Made by a program: the position numbers and the translations under genes. Positions 32,589-43,620 of a stretch of 64,000 nt of DNA are shown here, in pieces. The stretch is from Stutzerimonas kunmingensis (lineage in GTDB: Bacteria > Pseudomonadota > Gammaproteobacteria > Pseudomonadales > Pseudomonadaceae): the NCBI RefSeq assembly GCF_002929225.1, contig NZ_PISM01000018.1, forward strand, positions 248,001 through 312,000. Direction: 5' to 3'. How positions within the stretch are numbered: position 1 is the stretch's first letter; each line of letters opens with the position of its first letter. Under the pieces are notes generated by a model. The model was not told the DNA's origin. It ran no database searches and saw nothing but the letters and a program-made list of their open reading frames with translations.

Positions 32589-35432
32589 TTGGACAAGATT
32601 CTGATTCGTGGGGCCCGCACCCACAACCTGAAGAACATCGACCTCACCCTGCCGCGCGACAAGCTGATCGTCATCACCGGCTTGTCCGGTTCTGGCAAAT
32701 CATCGTTGGCATTCGACACTCTCTACGCAGAAGGCCAGCGCCGTTACGTCGAATCGCTTTCGGCGTATGCGCGCCAGTTCCTCTCGATGATGGAAAAGCC
32801 CGACGTCGACACCATCGAAGGGCTCTCCCCGGCGATCTCCATCGAGCAGAAATCGACCTCGCACAACCCGCGCTCCACCGTGGGCACCATCACCGAGATC
32901 TACGACTACCTGCGTCTGCTCTATGCGCGGGTCGGCACGCCGCGCTGTCCAGATCACGATGCCCCGTTGGAAGCGCAGACGGTCAGTCAGATGGTCGACC
33001 AGGTGCTGGCACTGCCCGAAGGCCGCAAGCTGATGCTGCTGGCCCCGGTCATCCGCGAACGCAAGGGCGAGCACCTGGCCGTGTTCGACGAACTGCGTGC
33101 TCAGGGTTTCGTGCGCGCCCGCGTCAACGGGCGGCTGTACGAGCTCGACGAGCTACCCAAGCTGGACAAGCAGAAGAAACACTCGATCGACGTGGTGGTG
33201 GATCGCTTCAAGGTTCGCGGCGACCTGCAGCAGCGCCTGGCCGAATCCTTCGAAACGGCGCTCAAGCTGGCCGATGGCATCGCCCTGGTCGCCTCCATGG
33301 AAGAGGACGACGACAGCGAGGAAATGATCTTCTCCGCACGCTTCGCCTGCCCGATCTGCGGCCACTCGATCAGCGAGCTTGAACCCAAGCTGTTCTCCTT
33401 CAACAACCCAGCCGGCGCCTGCCCCACCTGTGACGGCCTGGGCGTGAAGCAGTTCTTCGACGCCAAGCGCCTGGTCAATGGGGAGCTGACCCTGGCCGAA
33501 GGCGCCATACGCGGCTGGGACCGGCGCAACGTTTACTATTTCCAGATGCTCGGCTCACTGGCCTCGCATTATGGCTTCAGCCTCGACGAGCCTTTCGACT
33601 CACTGGCCGCCGATCATCAGAAGTCCATCCTGCGCGGCAGCGGCCGTGAGAATGTCGAGTTCCGCTACCTCAACGACCGCGGCGATATCGTCAAGCGTTC
33701 GCACCCGTTCGAAGGCATCGTTCCCAACCTGGAACGCCGCTACCGCGAAACCGAGTCCAATTCGGTTCGCGAAGAGCTCGCCAAATACCTCAGCACCCAG
33801 CCCTGCCCGGACTGTCGCGGCACGCGTCTGCGCCGCGAAGCACGCCACGTGTGGGTTGGCGACAAGACCCTGCCTGCGGTCACGGCCATGCCCATCGGCG
33901 ACGCCACCGACTACTTCGGCGTCCTCTCGCTCAGCGGACGACGCGGCGAGATCGCCGACAAGATTCTCAAGGAGATCCGCGAACGCCTGCAGTTCCTGGT
34001 CAACGTCGGCCTGGATTATCTGACCCTGGATCGCAGCGCCGACACCCTGTCCGGCGGCGAAGCCCAGCGTATTCGCCTGGCCAGTCAGATCGGCGCCGGC
34101 CTGGTTGGGGTGATGTACATCCTCGACGAACCTTCGATCGGCCTGCATCAGCGCGACAACGAACGCTTGCTGGGCACCCTTCGCCACCTGCGCGACATCG
34201 GCAATACGGTGATCGTCGTGGAGCATGACGAGGATGCGATCCGTCTCGCCGACTACGTCGTAGACATCGGCCCAGGTGCCGGCATACATGGCGGCCGCAT
34301 CGTCGCTGAAGGCACACCTGACGAGGTGATGGCGCACCCGGATTCGCTGACCGGCAAGTACCTCTCTGGTCGGGTAAAGATCAACTATCGGCCTGAGCGC
34401 ACCCGCCGTGATCCGAAGATGCTGCTCAAGCTCAAGGGCGCGCGGGGCAACAACCTGCGCAACGTCGACCTGGAGATTCCGGTAGGCCTGCTCACCTGCA
34501 TCACCGGTGTGTCGGGCTCGGGCAAATCAACGCTGATCAACAACACGCTGTTCCCGATCACGGCGACTGCACTCAATGGCGCGACCACGCTGGAAGTAGC
34601 CCCGCACGACAGCTTCGATGGGCTGCAGCATCTGGACAAGGTGGTGGACATCGATCAGAGCCCGATCGGCCGCACCCCGCGCTCCAACCCGGCGACCTAC
34701 ACGGGGCTGTTCACGCCGATTCGCGAGCTGTTTGCCGGCGTGCCGGAAGCGCGCTCACGCGGCTACGGTCCGGGCCGCTTCTCTTTCAACGTCAAGGGCG
34801 GACGCTGCGAAGCCTGCCAAGGCGACGGCGTGATCAAGGTGGAAATGCACTTCCTGCCCGACATCTACGTGCCCTGCGACGTATGCAAGGGCAAGCGCTA
34901 CAACCGCGAAACGCTGGAGGTGAAGTACAAGGGCAAGAGCATCACCGAAGTGCTCGACATGACCATCGAGGAAGCCCGCGAATTCTTCGATCCGGTGCCG
35001 GCCGTCGCGCGAAAACTGCAAACGCTAATGGATGTTGGGCTGTCCTACATCAAGCTGGGGCAGAGCGCGACGACCCTCTCTGGCGGTGAGGCGCAGCGCG
35101 TCAAGCTGTCCCGCGAGCTGTCCAAGCGTGACACGGGCAAGACGCTGTACATCCTTGATGAACCCACCACCGGCCTGCATTTCGCCGATATCCAGCAGCT
35201 GCTCGACGTACTGCACCGTCTGCGCGACCACGGCAATACGGTCGTGGTGATCGAGCACAACCTCGACGTCATCAAGACGGCCGACTGGCTGGTGGATCTC
35301 GGCCCGGAAGGCGGCTCGAAGGGTGGCCAGATTATCGCCTGCGGTACGCCGGAAGAGGTGGCAGGCATGGCCCAGTCTCATACCGGTCATTTTCTCAAAC
35401 CGTTACTCGAGCGCGACCGCTCGGCGGGTTGA
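32589..35432 (+). CDS. uvrA: Excinuclease ABC subunit A
   Basis: Damage-sensing ATPase of nucleotide excision repair, 947 residues. Start TTG at 32589 with GAGG six bases upstream; it gives the invariant [19 protein letters not shown]. Walker A sites are GLSGSGKSS (near 35) and GVSGSGKST (near 640); zinc modules [21 protein letters not shown] and [22 protein letters not shown]; two LSGGEAQR signatures ([14 protein letters not shown] and [14 protein letters not shown]). Full length, no defect. No proper LexA box lies in the 131 bases before it. Confidence 0.98.
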   Translation: MDKILIRGARTHNLKNIDLTLPRDKLIVITGLSGSGKSSLAFDTLYAEGQRRYVESLSAYARQFLSMMEKPDVDTIEGLSPAISIEQKSTSHNPRSTVGTITEIYDYLRLLYARVGTPRCPDHDAPLEAQTVSQMVDQVLALPEGRKLMLLAPVIRERKGEHLAVFDELRAQGFVRARVNGRLYELDELPKLDKQKKHSIDVVVDRFKVRGDLQQRLAESFETALKLADGIALVASMEEDDDSEEMIFSARFACPICGHSISELEPKLFSFNNPAGACPTCDGLGVKQFFDAKRLVNGELTLAEGAIRGWDRRNVYYFQMLGSLASHYGFSLDEPFDSLAADHQKSILRGSGRENVEFRYLNDRGDIVKRSHPFEGIVPNLERRYRETESNSVREELAKYLSTQPCPDCRGTRLRREARHVWVGDKTLPAVTAMPIGDATDYFGVLSLSGRRGEIADKILKEIRERLQFLVNVGLDYLTLDRSADTLSGGEAQRIRLASQIGAGLVGVMYILDEPSIGLHQRDNERLLGTLRHLRDIGNTVIVVEHDEDAIRLADYVVDIGPGAGIHGGRIVAEGTPDEVMAHPDSLTGKYLSGRVKINYRPERTRRDPKMLLKLKGARGNNLRNVDLEIPVGLLTCITGVSGSGKSTLINNTLFPITATALNGATTLEVAPHDSFDGLQHLDKVVDIDQSPIGRTPRSNPATYTGLFTPIRELFAGVPEARSRGYGPGRFSFNVKGGRCEACQGDGVIKVEMHFLPDIYVPCDVCKGKRYNRETLEVKYKGKSITEVLDMTIEEAREFFDPVPAVARKLQTLMDVGLSYIKLGQSATTLSGGEAQRVKLSRELSKRDTGKTLYILDEPTTGLHFADIQQLLDVLHRLRDHGNTVVVIEHNLDVIKTADWLVDLGPEGGSKGGQIIACGTPEEVAGMAQSHTGHFLKPLLERDRSAG

Positions 35433-35542
35433 TCATCGCGTCGGCAGCCGTTTCGGCAACAAGCGCAAGCGCAGCGGGGTCCACTACGGATCCCGCCGGG
35501 CAGTTGGGCGGGACACTCTCAGCCCGACAAGGAGAAATCCTG

Positions 35543-36798
35543 ATGCGAATTGCGCTTGCTGCCTGCCTGCCTGCTTGGCGCCGGCCTGCTACCCTGTCTC
35601 GCCGCTGCCGCCCAACCCAACGGCCCTTGGATCACCAACGAGCAGAACGTCTCGCTGGAGGCGTTCATGAGCAACAACCAGCTGTACGATCAGCTCAACG
35701 CACTTTCACGACGCTTCCCGGATGCCCTGCGACTAGAACAGGCCGGCAGCAGCAACGAAGGCCGGCCAATCTGGCTGGCCAGGCTGGGTAATTCAGACAA
35801 ACCAGCCGCAATGATCACAACCCAACAGCACGGCACCGAAGCGGCGGTCAATCTGATAAAACGCCTTGCCTCGGGCGGGGGCCTTGTCCCGCCAGGTACT
35901 GGATAATCTGCAGGTGCTGATCGTGCCGAGGGTTAACCCGGACGGCGCCGAGCGTTTCAGTCGCGGCAACATGGATTTCAGCGCCCCGCAAACCAGCGCT
36001 GACTGCCTGCGCGCCGATGGCACCCTGAATCCTGCCAAGTTGGATCAGCACCTCGGCGCCAACGTGACCGCCTTCACCAATGCCTACGGCCAACGCCAAT
36101 TTAGCTACGACATCAACCGCTACCACTGGACAGACTGGAGCAAGAGCACGCAGATACGCTGCAATCCAGGCCTGGCCAGCGAGCGGCACTTCAACCCGGG
36201 GCAGAACCCGGTGCCCGAAGCGGTTGCGGTACGCGGCATCTATGACCGTTACCGTCCCATCTGGCTGGTAGATGTGCACAATCAGAACCCTGCCGTGGTA
36301 CTCGAGGATGTGGATCCTGAAGTGAACCGCCCGGACCGCCAGGTGACCGGCTCTATCACCTGGCCAACTCACCCGGATGTCGCCCCGGAAGCGGTAGCAC
36401 TGTCGAAGCACCTGGCAATCGTGATGAAGCAGCGCTCCACGCAGCTTGGCTTCATGGAAATCACCAACTACTACTATGAGCACCCCAACGGCGATGTCCG
36501 CCGCGGCGGCGGCGATCCAGACATTGCCCGAAACGCATACGGCCTGCTGGGGACCGAGCGACTGGCCGCCTGCGAAACAGGCCCATTGGGCGGCAGCGTG
36601 CTCATGGAAATCGGCGGATTGAACAGTCGCGGCCAGAAGTCTGTCGGCATGCTGCGCAACAATGTGCGTGAAATGCTTGAGGCCGTGCTTGTCGCAACTG
36701 CCGACGGTAGCCTGACGGCGATCGATCCGGCAGAGGCCGATCGCCTTCTGCCACTCGGACAGGAGAGCGATAAGCCGCTCAACAATCCCCACGAATAG
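35543..36798 (+). pseudogene. M14 zinc carboxypeptidase, two frameshifts
   Basis: A secreted peptidase of about 415 residues is split over three frames. AAGGAG at 35529-35534 and ATG at 35543 start MRIALAAC; after the CTGC tract (35559-35574) the sense continues one frame later as LLGAGLLPCLAAAAQPNG, a complete signal peptide if one CTGC unit is removed. That frame runs to 35906 and includes the zinc motif HGTE in TTQQHGTEAAV. At the G5 run 35877-35881 sense shifts again (LASGG then ALSRQVLDNLQVLIVPRVNPDGAE). The rest is intact: zinc His in WLVDVHNQ and catalytic Glu in VLMEIGGLNSRG, ending at 36798. Either a decaying gene, a phase-variable one, or assembly errors. Confidence 0.82.
35559..35574 (+). 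repeat. CTGC tetranucleotide tract, four units
   Basis: (ctgc)x4 lies within the signal-peptide codons of the M14 peptidase gene. Three units would keep the ATG at 35543 in frame with the mature protein; four put it out of frame. Tetranucleotide tracts at 5' ends are a known slippage form, though four units is short. Confidence 0.8.
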
Positions 36799-36814
36799 CG
36801 CTGAAGAAACAGGA

Positions 36815-36840
36815 AAGCCCGCAGCACTCGCTGCGGGCTT
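36815..36840. terminator. Bidirectional terminator between peptidase gene and katA
   Basis: Perfect 10-bp stem aagcccgcag/ctgcgggctt with a 6-base loop, between convergent genes (stops at 36798 and 36868). On the minus strand it is followed by ttcctgtttc, which suits katA; on the plus strand by ctcgatcc only. Confidence 0.75.
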
Positions 36841-36867
36841 CTCGATCCTGCGGATACCGCGAATCGC

Positions 36868-38328
36868 TTATACCGGCACTTCCGACAGCGGAATATCCAG
36901 GGCGGCGGCAATACCTGCTCCGTAGGCCGGATCAGCCTTCAGGCAGTGGTTGATGTGGCGAATCTTGATATGACGCGCCACTCCCTGCATCGACCGAGCG
37001 GTATTTTCGAACAACCGCTGCTGTTCATCGGCCGTCATCAAGCGGAACAGGTTGCCCGGCTGAGTGAAGTAATCGGCGTCGTCGGCACGGTAGTCGTAAC
37101 GATCCGCCGCCCCCTCGAGCGCCAGCGGTGGCTCGCTGAAGTCAGGCTGTTCCTGCCACTCGCCATAGGTATTCGGCTCGTAATGCAGACGACCGCCCTG
37201 ATTGCCATCTACGCGCATGGCACCATCGCGATGGTAGCTGTGGACCGGGCAACGCGGAGCGTTGACTGGAATCTGATGGTGATTCACCCCCAGCCGGTAG
37301 CGTTGCGCATCCCCGTAGGAGAAAAGACGGCCCTGCAACATACGGTCTGGAGAGAAGCTGATGCCCGGAACGACATTCGCCGGCGTGAATGCCGCCTGCT
37401 CGACATCCTGGAAGTAGTTGTCGGGATTGCGGTTGAGTTCGTAATAGCCGACCTCGATCAACGGGTAGTCAGCATGCGGCCAGACCTTGGTGAGGTCGAA
37501 CGGATGGTACGGCACCTTGGCGGCGTCGGCCTCTGGCATTACCTGCACATACATCGTCCAACGTGGATATTCGCCACGCTCGATGGCCTCAAACAGATCG
37601 CGCTGCGAACTCTCCCGGTCATTGGCAACGATGGCTGCCGCCTCGCCGTCGGTGAGATTCTTGATGCCCTGCTGGGTCCGAAAGTGAAACTTCACCCAGA
37701 AACGCTCGTTGTTCGGACTGATGAAGCTGTAGGTGTGCGAACCGAAACCGTGCATATGGCGGTACGACGCCGGAATGCCCCGATCGCCCATGACATAGGT
37801 GATCTGGTGCAAGGCTTCAGGCAGCCCGGTCCAGAAGTCCCAGTTGTTGTTCGCGCTGCGCATGTTGGTGCGCGGATCGCGTTTTACTGCGTGGTTGAGG
37901 TCCGGAAACTTCAGTGGATCGCGGAAAAAGAACACCGGCGTGTTATTGCCCACCATGTCCCAGTTGCCTTGCTCGGTGTAGAACTTCAGGGCGTAACCAC
38001 GAATGTCGCGCTCGGCATCGGCGGCACCACGCTCGCCTGCGACGGTCGAGAAGCGCGCGAACAGTGGAGTGCGTTTGCCGATCTCGGAAAACAGCTTGGC
38101 TTTGGTGTAGCGGGTGATGTCATGGGTGACGACGAATTCTCCGAACGCCCCCGAGCCCTTCGCATGCATTCGCCGCTCCGGAATGACTTCCCGATCGAAA
38201 TGAGCGAGCTTCTCCAGAAACCATACGTCCTGAAGCAGCATGGGACCACGGCGGCCCGCGGTCATGGAGTTCTGGTTTTCGGATACCGGCGCACCGGCAA
38301 CGGTTGTGAGCTTCGGCTTGTCAGTCAT
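36868..38328 (-). CDS. katA: Catalase KatA (small-subunit, haem)
   Basis: Breaks down hydrogen peroxide. 486 residues, the size of clade 3 catalases. Distal His in [16 protein letters not shown], catalytic Asn in [13 protein letters not shown], and proximal haem Tyr in [22 protein letters not shown]-binding-type residues [14 protein letters not shown] follow. Start ATG at 38328 with AAGGAG nine bases upstream. In PAO1, as I recall, bfrA sits between uvrA and katA; here the broken peptidase gene occupies that spot. Confidence 0.97.
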   Translation of the reverse strand: MTDKPKLTTVAGAPVSENQNSMTAGRRGPMLLQDVWFLEKLAHFDREVIPERRMHAKGSGAFGEFVVTHDITRYTKAKLFSEIGKRTPLFARFSTVAGERGAADAERDIRGYALKFYTEQGNWDMVGNNTPVFFFRDPLKFPDLNHAVKRDPRTNMRSANNNWDFWTGLPEALHQITYVMGDRGIPASYRHMHGFGSHTYSFISPNNERFWVKFHFRTQQGIKNLTDGEAAAIVANDRESSQRDLFEAIERGEYPRWTMYVQVMPEADAAKVPYHPFDLTKVWPHADYPLIEVGYYELNRNPDNYFQDVEQAAFTPANVVPGISFSPDRMLQGRLFSYGDAQRYRLGVNHHQIPVNAPRCPVHSYHRDGAMRVDGNQGGRLHYEPNTYGEWQEQPDFSEPPLALEGAADRYDYRADDADYFTQPGNLFRLMTADEQQRLFENTARSMQGVARHIKIRHINHCLKADPAYGAGIAAALDIPLSEVPV

Positions 38329-38394
38329 GGTTGCAGCTCCTTGGTATTCAATAGGCTTCCAGGGTACTTGGTAATTACCTGCTGGTTGAATGCC

Positions 38395-38400
38395 ATTATA
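38395..38400 (-). promoter_or_regulatory. Likely -10 element of katA
   Basis: A perfect tataat on the minus strand, 67-72 bases before the katA start. No good -35 can be read at 16-18 bases upstream, which would suit an activator-dependent promoter such as one driven by OxyR; no OxyR site was identified by eye. Confidence 0.5.
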
Positions 38401-38478
38401 GGAAGCAAGCGCAACGGCGACTAATGATGAAGATCAACGCCCCTTATAGAGCCAGTCTCTCAGAATCCTTTGGGCATA

Positions 38479-38508
38479 AAAAAACCGAGCCAAAAGGCTC
38501 GGTTTTTT
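38479..38508 (-). terminator. Terminator of the alpha operon after rplQ
   Basis: Stem aaaaaaccgagcc/ggctcggtttttt (13 bp, loop of four) with a run of seven T on the minus strand. It lies 17 bases after the rplQ stop. Symmetric enough to work in both directions. Confidence 0.92.
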
Positions 38509-38525
38509 AATTGCTGCTACCAATC

Positions 38526-38912
38526 TTACTCGGCGGCTTCCACTTCACCAGTGACCGGACGGTCAACCAGCTCGACGTAAGCCATAGGTGCGTTGTCACC
38601 AGCGCGGAAGCCGCACTTGAGGATACGCAGATAGCCGCCCTGACGGGTGGCGTAACGCTTGCCCAGATCGTTGAACAGCTTGCCTACGGCAGCCTTCGAA
38701 CGAGTACGGTCGAAAGCCAGACGACGGTTGGCGACGCTGTCTTCCTTAGCCAGGGTGATCAGCGGCTCGGCAACGCGACGCAGTTCCTTGGCCTTGGGCA
38801 GGGTGGTCTTGATCAGTTCGTGCTCGAACAGCGACACCGCCATGTTTTGAAACATGGCCTTGCGGTGGGCGCTGGTGCGGCTCAGGTGACGGCCACTTTT
38901 ACGATGACGCAT
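38526..38912 (-). CDS. rplQ: 50S ribosomal protein L17
   Basis: 128 residues, [32 protein letters not shown] at the start, the standard L17 N-terminus, and [31 protein letters not shown]. Last gene of the alpha operon, 45 bases after rpoA, followed by a strong terminator. Binds 23S rRNA near the exit tunnel. No anomaly. Confidence 0.98.
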   Translation of the reverse strand: MRHRKSGRHLSRTSAHRKAMFQNMAVSLFEHELIKTTLPKAKELRRVAEPLITLAKEDSVANRRLAFDRTRSKAAVGKLFNDLGKRYATRQGGYLRILKCGFRAGDNAPMAYVELVDRPVTGEVEAAE

Positions 38913-38957
38913 GATTGAAATTCCTTACCAAACGTTCAGTTCGGTTACTGGGGGCGA

Positions 38958-39959
38958 TCAGGCAGTGGCCTTATCGTCCTTCTTGAGACTTGCCGGCGGC
39001 CAGTTATCCAGACGCATACCGAGGGACAAACCACGCGAAGCCAGAACGTCCTTGATCTCAGTCAGGGACTTCTTGCCCAGATTCGGCGTCTTCAACAGCT
39101 CTACTTCGGTGCGCTGAATTAGATCACCAATGTAGTAGATGTTTTCCGCCTTCAGGCAGTTGGCCGAACGTACGGTCAGCTCCAGGTCATCAACCGGACG
39201 CAACAGGATCGGATCGATCTCGTCTTCCTGCTCGATTACAACCGGCTCGCTGTCGCCCTTGAGGTCGACGAACGCAGCCAGCTGTTGCTGCAGGATGGTC
39301 GCTGCACGACGGATCGCCTCTTCGGGATCCAGGGTGCCGTTGGTTTCCAGGTCAATGACCAGTTTGTCCAGGTTGGTGCGCTGCTCGACACGAGCATTCT
39401 CGACCACGTAAGCCACGCGACGAACCGGGCTGAAAGTGGCGTCGAGCTGCAGACGACCGATGCTACGGCTTTCGTCTTCATCGCTCTGACGCGCATCAGC
39501 AGGCTCGTAACCGCGGCCGCGAGCGACCTTGAGCTTCATGTTGAGCGAGCCGTTGGCCGCCAGATTGGCGATCAGGTGATCGCCATTGACGATTTCGACA
39601 TCGTGATCCAGCTGGATATCGGCAGCGGTAACAGCGCCCGCGCCCTTCTTCACCAGGCTCAAGGTCACTTCATCACGGCCGTGCAGCTTGATGGCGATAC
39701 CTTTGAGGTTGAGCAGGATTTCGATGACATCTTCCTGCACGCCCTCGATGGCGCTGTACTCGTGGAGCACACCGTCGATCTCGGCCTCGACCACAGCGCA
39801 GCCGGGCATGGAGGACAACAGAATACGACGCAGCGCGTTGCCAAGGGTGTGGCCAAAACCACGCTCGAGGGGCTCGAGAGTGATCTTGGCACGGGTCGGA
39901 CTGACCACCTGCACATCGATATGGCGGGGGGTCAGGAACTCATTTACCGAACTCTGCAT
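38958..39959 (-). CDS. rpoA: RNA polymerase alpha subunit
   Basis: 333 residues. The N-terminal dimerisation domain has [26 protein letters not shown]; the C-terminal domain (from about 245) binds UP elements and activators, with [47 protein letters not shown]. Fourth gene of the alpha operon, 22 bases after rpsD. Full length. Confidence 0.98.
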   Translation of the reverse strand: MQSSVNEFLTPRHIDVQVVSPTRAKITLEPLERGFGHTLGNALRRILLSSMPGCAVVEAEIDGVLHEYSAIEGVQEDVIEILLNLKGIAIKLHGRDEVTLSLVKKGAGAVTAADIQLDHDVEIVNGDHLIANLAANGSLNMKLKVARGRGYEPADARQSDEDESRSIGRLQLDATFSPVRRVAYVVENARVEQRTNLDKLVIDLETNGTLDPEEAIRRAATILQQQLAAFVDLKGDSEPVVIEQEDEIDPILLRPVDDLELTVRSANCLKAENIYYIGDLIQRTEVELLKTPNLGKKSLTEIKDVLASRGLSLGMRLDNWPPASLKKDDKATA

Positions 39960-39981
39960 GGATACACCTATTTTCTAGCCC

Positions 39982-40602
39982 TTACTTGGAGTAGAGCTCG
40001 ACAATCAGGTTTTCGTTGATGTCGGCGGACAGATCGCTGCGAGCCGGAACATTCTTGAAAACACCGGATTTCTTGTCGGCATCTACTTCGACCCATTCAA
40101 CGCGACCGCGCTGAGCGCACAGTTCGAGGGCCTGGGCGATACGCAGCTGGTTACGGCACTTCTCACGAACAGCCACTACGTCACCGGCCTTGACCTGGTA
40201 AGACGGAATGTTCACGGTCTGACCGTTGACGCTGATTGACTTGTGCGAGACCAGCTGACGCGATTCGGCACGAGTAGAGCCGAAGCCCATGCGGTACACG
40301 ACGTTGTCCAGACGGCACTCGAGCAGCTGCAGCAGATTCTCACCGGTAGCGCCCTTACGGCTGGCTGCTTCCTTGTAATAACCACTGAACTGACGCTCCA
40401 GCACACCGTAGATGCGGCGTACCTTCTGCTTTTCACGCAGCTGGGTGCCGTAATCGGACAGACGTCCGCGACGCTGACCGTGAACACCCGGCGGGGTTTC
40501 GATATTGCACTTGGATTCGAGCGCGCGCGCACCACTCTTCAGGAAGAGATCGGTGCCTTCACGACGAGACAGTTTGCACTTGGGACCAATATAACGAGCC
40601 AT
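39982..40602 (-). CDS. rpsD: 30S ribosomal protein S4
   Basis: 206 residues: [32 protein letters not shown] at the start, then the S4 RNA-binding domain with [31 protein letters not shown]. Initiates 16S rRNA folding, and in E. coli represses the alpha operon at the rpsM leader. 17 bases after rpsK. No Cys4 zinc site: one of the C+/C- type cysteines only. Confidence 0.98.
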   Translation of the reverse strand: MARYIGPKCKLSRREGTDLFLKSGARALESKCNIETPPGVHGQRRGRLSDYGTQLREKQKVRRIYGVLERQFSGYYKEAASRKGATGENLLQLLECRLDNVVYRMGFGSTRAESRQLVSHKSISVNGQTVNIPSYQVKAGDVVAVREKCRNQLRIAQALELCAQRGRVEWVEVDADKKSGVFKNVPARSDLSADINENLIVELYSK

Positions 40603-40619
40603 TCTTCACTGTCTCCTGA

Positions 40620-41009
40620 TTACACGCGGCGCTTCTTCGGCGGACGGCACCCGTTATGCGGGATAGGCGTCACGTCGGTGATGCTGGCGATTTTATAACC
40701 ACATGCGTTCAAAGCACGCACGGCGGACTCCCGACCCGGACCTGGGCCCTTGACGTTGACGTCGAGGTTCTTCAGGCCGTACTCCAGCGCAGCCTGGCCA
40801 GCGCGCTCTGCAGCGATCTGGGCAGCGAACGGAGTGCTCTTACGCGAGCCGCGGAAACCGGAACCACCCGAAGTAGCCCAGGACAACGCATTGCCCTGAC
40901 GATCGGTGATGGTCACGATGGTGTTGTTGAAAGACGCGTGGATGTGGGCGATGCCATCAACCACTGTCTTTTTGACTTTTTTACGAGGACGAGCAGCAGG
41001 TTTTGCCAT
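40620..41009 (-). CDS. rpsK: 30S ribosomal protein S11
   Basis: 129 residues; [31 protein letters not shown] and the C-terminal [20 protein letters not shown] are invariant S11 features. Sits on the 30S platform and contacts the Shine-Dalgarno helix. 30 bases after rpsM. Confidence 0.98.
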
Positions 41010-41039
41010 GACTAAATTCCTGTCGATTCGCTAACGCGA

Positions 41040-41396
41040 TTACTTGCGGATCGGCTTGCGCGGGCCCTTACGGGTACGTGCGTTGGTCTTGGTACGCTGA
41101 CCGCGAACCGGCAGACCACGACGATGACGCAGGCCGCGATAGCAGCCCAGGTCCATCAAGCGCTTGATTTTCATGTTGACTTCGCGACGCAGGTCGCCTT
41201 CAACGATGAACTTGCCGACTTCGCCACGCAGCAGTTCGACCTGCTCGTCGGAAAGATCCTTGATCTTCGCTGCCGGATTCACACCGGTAGCAGCACAGAT
41301 TTCCTGTGCACGGGTGCGACCAACACCGTAGATGTAGGTCAGCGAGATAACAGTGTGCTTGTTATCCGGAATGTTGACGCCTGCAATACGGGCCAT
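41040..41396 (-). CDS. rpsM: 30S ribosomal protein S13
   Basis: 118 residues, [27 protein letters not shown], then [32 protein letters not shown], the basic tail that reaches the P site. First gene of the alpha operon; its own promoter can be read at 41455-41483, giving a leader of about 50 bases. Confidence 0.98.
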   Translation of the reverse strand: MARIAGVNIPDNKHTVISLTYIYGVGRTRAQEICAATGVNPAAKIKDLSDEQVELLRGEVGKFIVEGDLRREVNMKIKRLMDLGCYRGLRHRRGLPVRGQRTKTNARTRKGPRKPIRK

Positions 41397-41454
41397 TCAG
41401 TGAAACTCCAATTGACAGCTACCTACGCCCCGGAAGCCAAGAAAAGGGCGCGAG

Positions 41455-41483
41455 ATATTAACGCTGTAATAACAAATATTCAA
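41455..41483 (-). promoter_or_regulatory. Alpha-operon promoter before rpsM
   Basis: On the minus strand ttgaat (41483-41478), a 17-base spacer, and taatat (41460-41455), a near-consensus sigma-70 promoter. Start of RNA near 41448, about 50 bases before the rpsM ATG. It partly overlaps the downstream arm of the hairpin at 41482-41509, so termination of spc and start of alpha are adjacent. Confidence 0.75.
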
Positions 41484-41509
41484 CCCGGCAGCGCACTAGC
41501 TGCCGGGTT
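41482..41509 (-). terminator. Hairpin at the end of the spc operon
   Basis: Perfect 11-bp stem aacccggcagc/gctgccgggtt with a 6-base loop, 17 bases after the rpmJ stop. The minus strand continues gaatatttgttatt, moderately T-rich. Could end the spc transcript or only reduce it before the alpha promoter. Confidence 0.65.
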
Positions 41510-41525
41510 ATAACGCCTTACACAA

Positions 41526-41642
41526 TCAGCCTTGGCGCTGCTTGTGACGCGGTTCTGCGCTACAGATCACGCGCACGACACCGTCGCGACGGATGATCTT
41601 GCAGTTACGGCACAGCTTTTTAACCGATGCACGAACTTTCAT
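41526..41642 (-). CDS. rpmJ: 50S ribosomal protein L36
   Basis: 38 residues: [21 protein letters not shown] then [17 protein letters not shown]. Zinc residues CxxC, C and H are all present, so this is the zinc-containing (C+) form, which in many gamma-proteobacteria is replaced by a Zur-controlled C- copy during zinc shortage. Found from the sequence between secY and rpsM. 29 bases after secY. Confidence 0.97.
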   Translation of the reverse strand: MKVRASVKKLCRNCKIIRRDGVVRVICSAEPRHKQRQG

Positions 41643-41671
41643 CACCAACTCCTAGAACCTTACGAGCCACC

Positions 41672-43000
41672 TCAGCGGAGCATTCCACTGCCGTAGCCCT
41701 TCAGGTTGGCTTTCTTCATCAGGGAATCGTACTGGTGCGACATGAGGTGTGACTGCACTTGAGACATGAAGTCCATTACAACCACAACCACGATCAGCAA
41801 CGAGGTCCCACCAAGGTAGAACGGCACGTTGGCTGCAACCACAAGAAACTGTGGCAGCAGGCAGACAGCCGTCATGTACAGGGCGCCGAACATGGTCAAA
41901 CGAGTCAACACGCCATCAATGTAGCGAGCCGACTGCTCACCAGGACGAATCCCGGGAATAAACGCGCCAGATTTCTTCAGGTTCTCTGCTACGTCTTTCG
42001 GATTGAACATCAATGCCGTATAGAAGAAGCAGAAGAAGATGATCCCGGCACTGAACAGCAGAATATTCAACGGCTGCCCGGGCGCGATCGCCTGCGAAAT
42101 GTCAGCCAACCAGCCCATGCTCTCTGACTGACCGAACCACTGCCCCAGCGAAGCCGGGAACAGCAGAATGCTGCTGGCAAAGATAGCCGGGATGACCCCC
42201 GCCATATTCACCTTCAACGGCAAGTGGCTGGTCTGCGCAGCAAAGACCTTACGGCCCTGCTGACGCTTCGCGTAGTGAACCGCGATACGGCGCTGACCAC
42301 GCTCGATAAACACCACGAAACCGATGATCGCTACAGCGAGCAGGCCGACAGCGAGCAGCGCGATGATATTGATATCGCCCTGACGAGCAGACTCGAACGA
42401 CTGACCGAGCGCACCCGGCAAGCCGGCGACGATACCTGCGAAGATCAACATCGAGATACCGTTGCCAACGCCACGCTCGGTGATCTGCTCACCCAGCCAC
42501 ATCATGAACATCGCACCAGACACGAACGTCGTGATGGCCACGAAGTAGAAGCCGAAATCGTTGCTGAACGCGACACCTTGCCCCGCCAACCCGACCGACA
42601 TACCGATCGCCTGAACGATGGCCAGCACGAGCGTACCGTAACGCGTGTACTGACTGATCTTGCGACGACCGGCCTCACCTTCTTTCTTCAACTGCTCCAG
42701 CTGTGGGCTGACAGCGGTCATGAGCTGCATGATGATCGATGCCGAAATGTACGGCATGATCCCCAAAGCAAAAATACTCATCCGCTCCAGCGCACCACCG
42801 GAAAACATGTTGAACAAGCTAAGGATGGTCCCCTCGTTCTGACGGAACAGCTCGGCCAGCCGATCGGGATTTATCCCGGGAACAGGGATGTGTGCGCCAA
42901 TCCGATAGACGATGATCGCCATGAACAGAAAGCGCAGACGAGCCCAGAGTTCGGACAGACCACCATTACTCAGCGCGGAGAGAGCACCTTGCTTAGCCAT
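41672..43000 (-). CDS. secY: Preprotein translocase subunit SecY
   Basis: Channel of the Sec translocon, 442 residues, ten helices. Typical segments: [22 protein letters not shown] (helix 1), [30 protein letters not shown] (plug and helix 2), [18 protein letters not shown], and the long C5 loop [24 protein letters not shown] with the SecA-contact Arg. The ATG at 43000 directly touches the rplO stop (43001). Located in the spc operon as usual. Confidence 0.98.
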   Translation of the reverse strand: MAKQGALSALSNGGLSELWARLRFLFMAIIVYRIGAHIPVPGINPDRLAELFRQNEGTILSLFNMFSGGALERMSIFALGIMPYISASIIMQLMTAVSPQLEQLKKEGEAGRRKISQYTRYGTLVLAIVQAIGMSVGLAGQGVAFSNDFGFYFVAITTFVSGAMFMMWLGEQITERGVGNGISMLIFAGIVAGLPGALGQSFESARQGDINIIALLAVGLLAVAIIGFVVFIERGQRRIAVHYAKRQQGRKVFAAQTSHLPLKVNMAGVIPAIFASSILLFPASLGQWFGQSESMGWLADISQAIAPGQPLNILLFSAGIIFFCFFYTALMFNPKDVAENLKKSGAFIPGIRPGEQSARYIDGVLTRLTMFGALYMTAVCLLPQFLVVAANVPFYLGGTSLLIVVVVVMDFMSQVQSHLMSHQYDSLMKKANLKGYGSGMLR

Positions 43001-43435
43001 TTATTCCTCGAACTTGCCGCCAGCTGCTTCGATAGCCGCACGCGCACCTTTGGTGGCTGCGATACCCTTGAGAGTAACCGCACGACCAACCTCGCCCGAC
43101 AGCATGATTTTCACGCGCTGTACGTTCTGGTTGATTACGTTGGCGTCTTTCAGGCTTTGCACGGTAACGACATCACCTTCCACCTTGGCCAACTCAGAGG
43201 TACGAACCTCAGCGCGATCCATGGCTTTCAGCGAAACGAAACCGAACTTCGGCAGACGACGATGCAGAGGCTGCTGACCACCCTCGAAACCAGGAGCGAT
43301 CTTGCCGCCGGAACGAGAGGTCTGACCCTTGTGACCACGGCCACAGGTCTTGCCCAGGCCACTACCGATACCACGACCGGGACGCAGCTTTTCGCGACGG
43401 GCACCCGGCGCAGAACGCAGATCGTTCAGTTGCAT
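43001..43435 (-). CDS. rplO: 50S ribosomal protein L15
   Basis: 144 residues; [38 protein letters not shown], the glycine/arginine-rich L15 tail that threads into 23S rRNA, then [18 protein letters not shown]. Stop abuts the secY ATG, and it lies three bases after rpmD. Confidence 0.98.
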   Translation of the reverse strand: MQLNDLRSAPGARREKLRPGRGIGSGLGKTCGRGHKGQTSRSGGKIAPGFEGGQQPLHRRLPKFGFVSLKAMDRAEVRTSELAKVEGDVVTVQSLKDANVINQNVQRVKIMLSGEVGRAVTLKGIAATKGARAAIEAAGGKFEE

Positions 43436-43438
43436 GGC

Positions 43439-43618
43439 TTAGCCCTCCACACGGAGCATGTAATAAGCCTTGTTGATCATGCCGCGATTTTCAGGAGTAT
43501 CCTGAACCTCGACGGTGTGACCAATGCGACGCAGGCCAAGACCCTTGACGCACAGCTTGTGATTGGGGATACGACCGCTGACACTCTTGATCAGCGTGAC
43601 CTTGACGGTGTTAGCCAT
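43439..43618 (-). CDS. rpmD: 50S ribosomal protein L30
   Basis: 59 residues, [20 protein letters not shown] then [20 protein letters not shown] and ending YYMLRVEG. Start ATG at 43618, two bases before the rpsE stop; stop TAA at 43439-43441. Read directly between rpsE and rplO. Normal length for L30. Confidence 0.96.
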   Translation of the reverse strand: MANTVKVTLIKSVSGRIPNHKLCVKGLGLRRIGHTVEVQDTPENRGMINKAYYMLRVEG

Positions 43619-43620
43619 GA

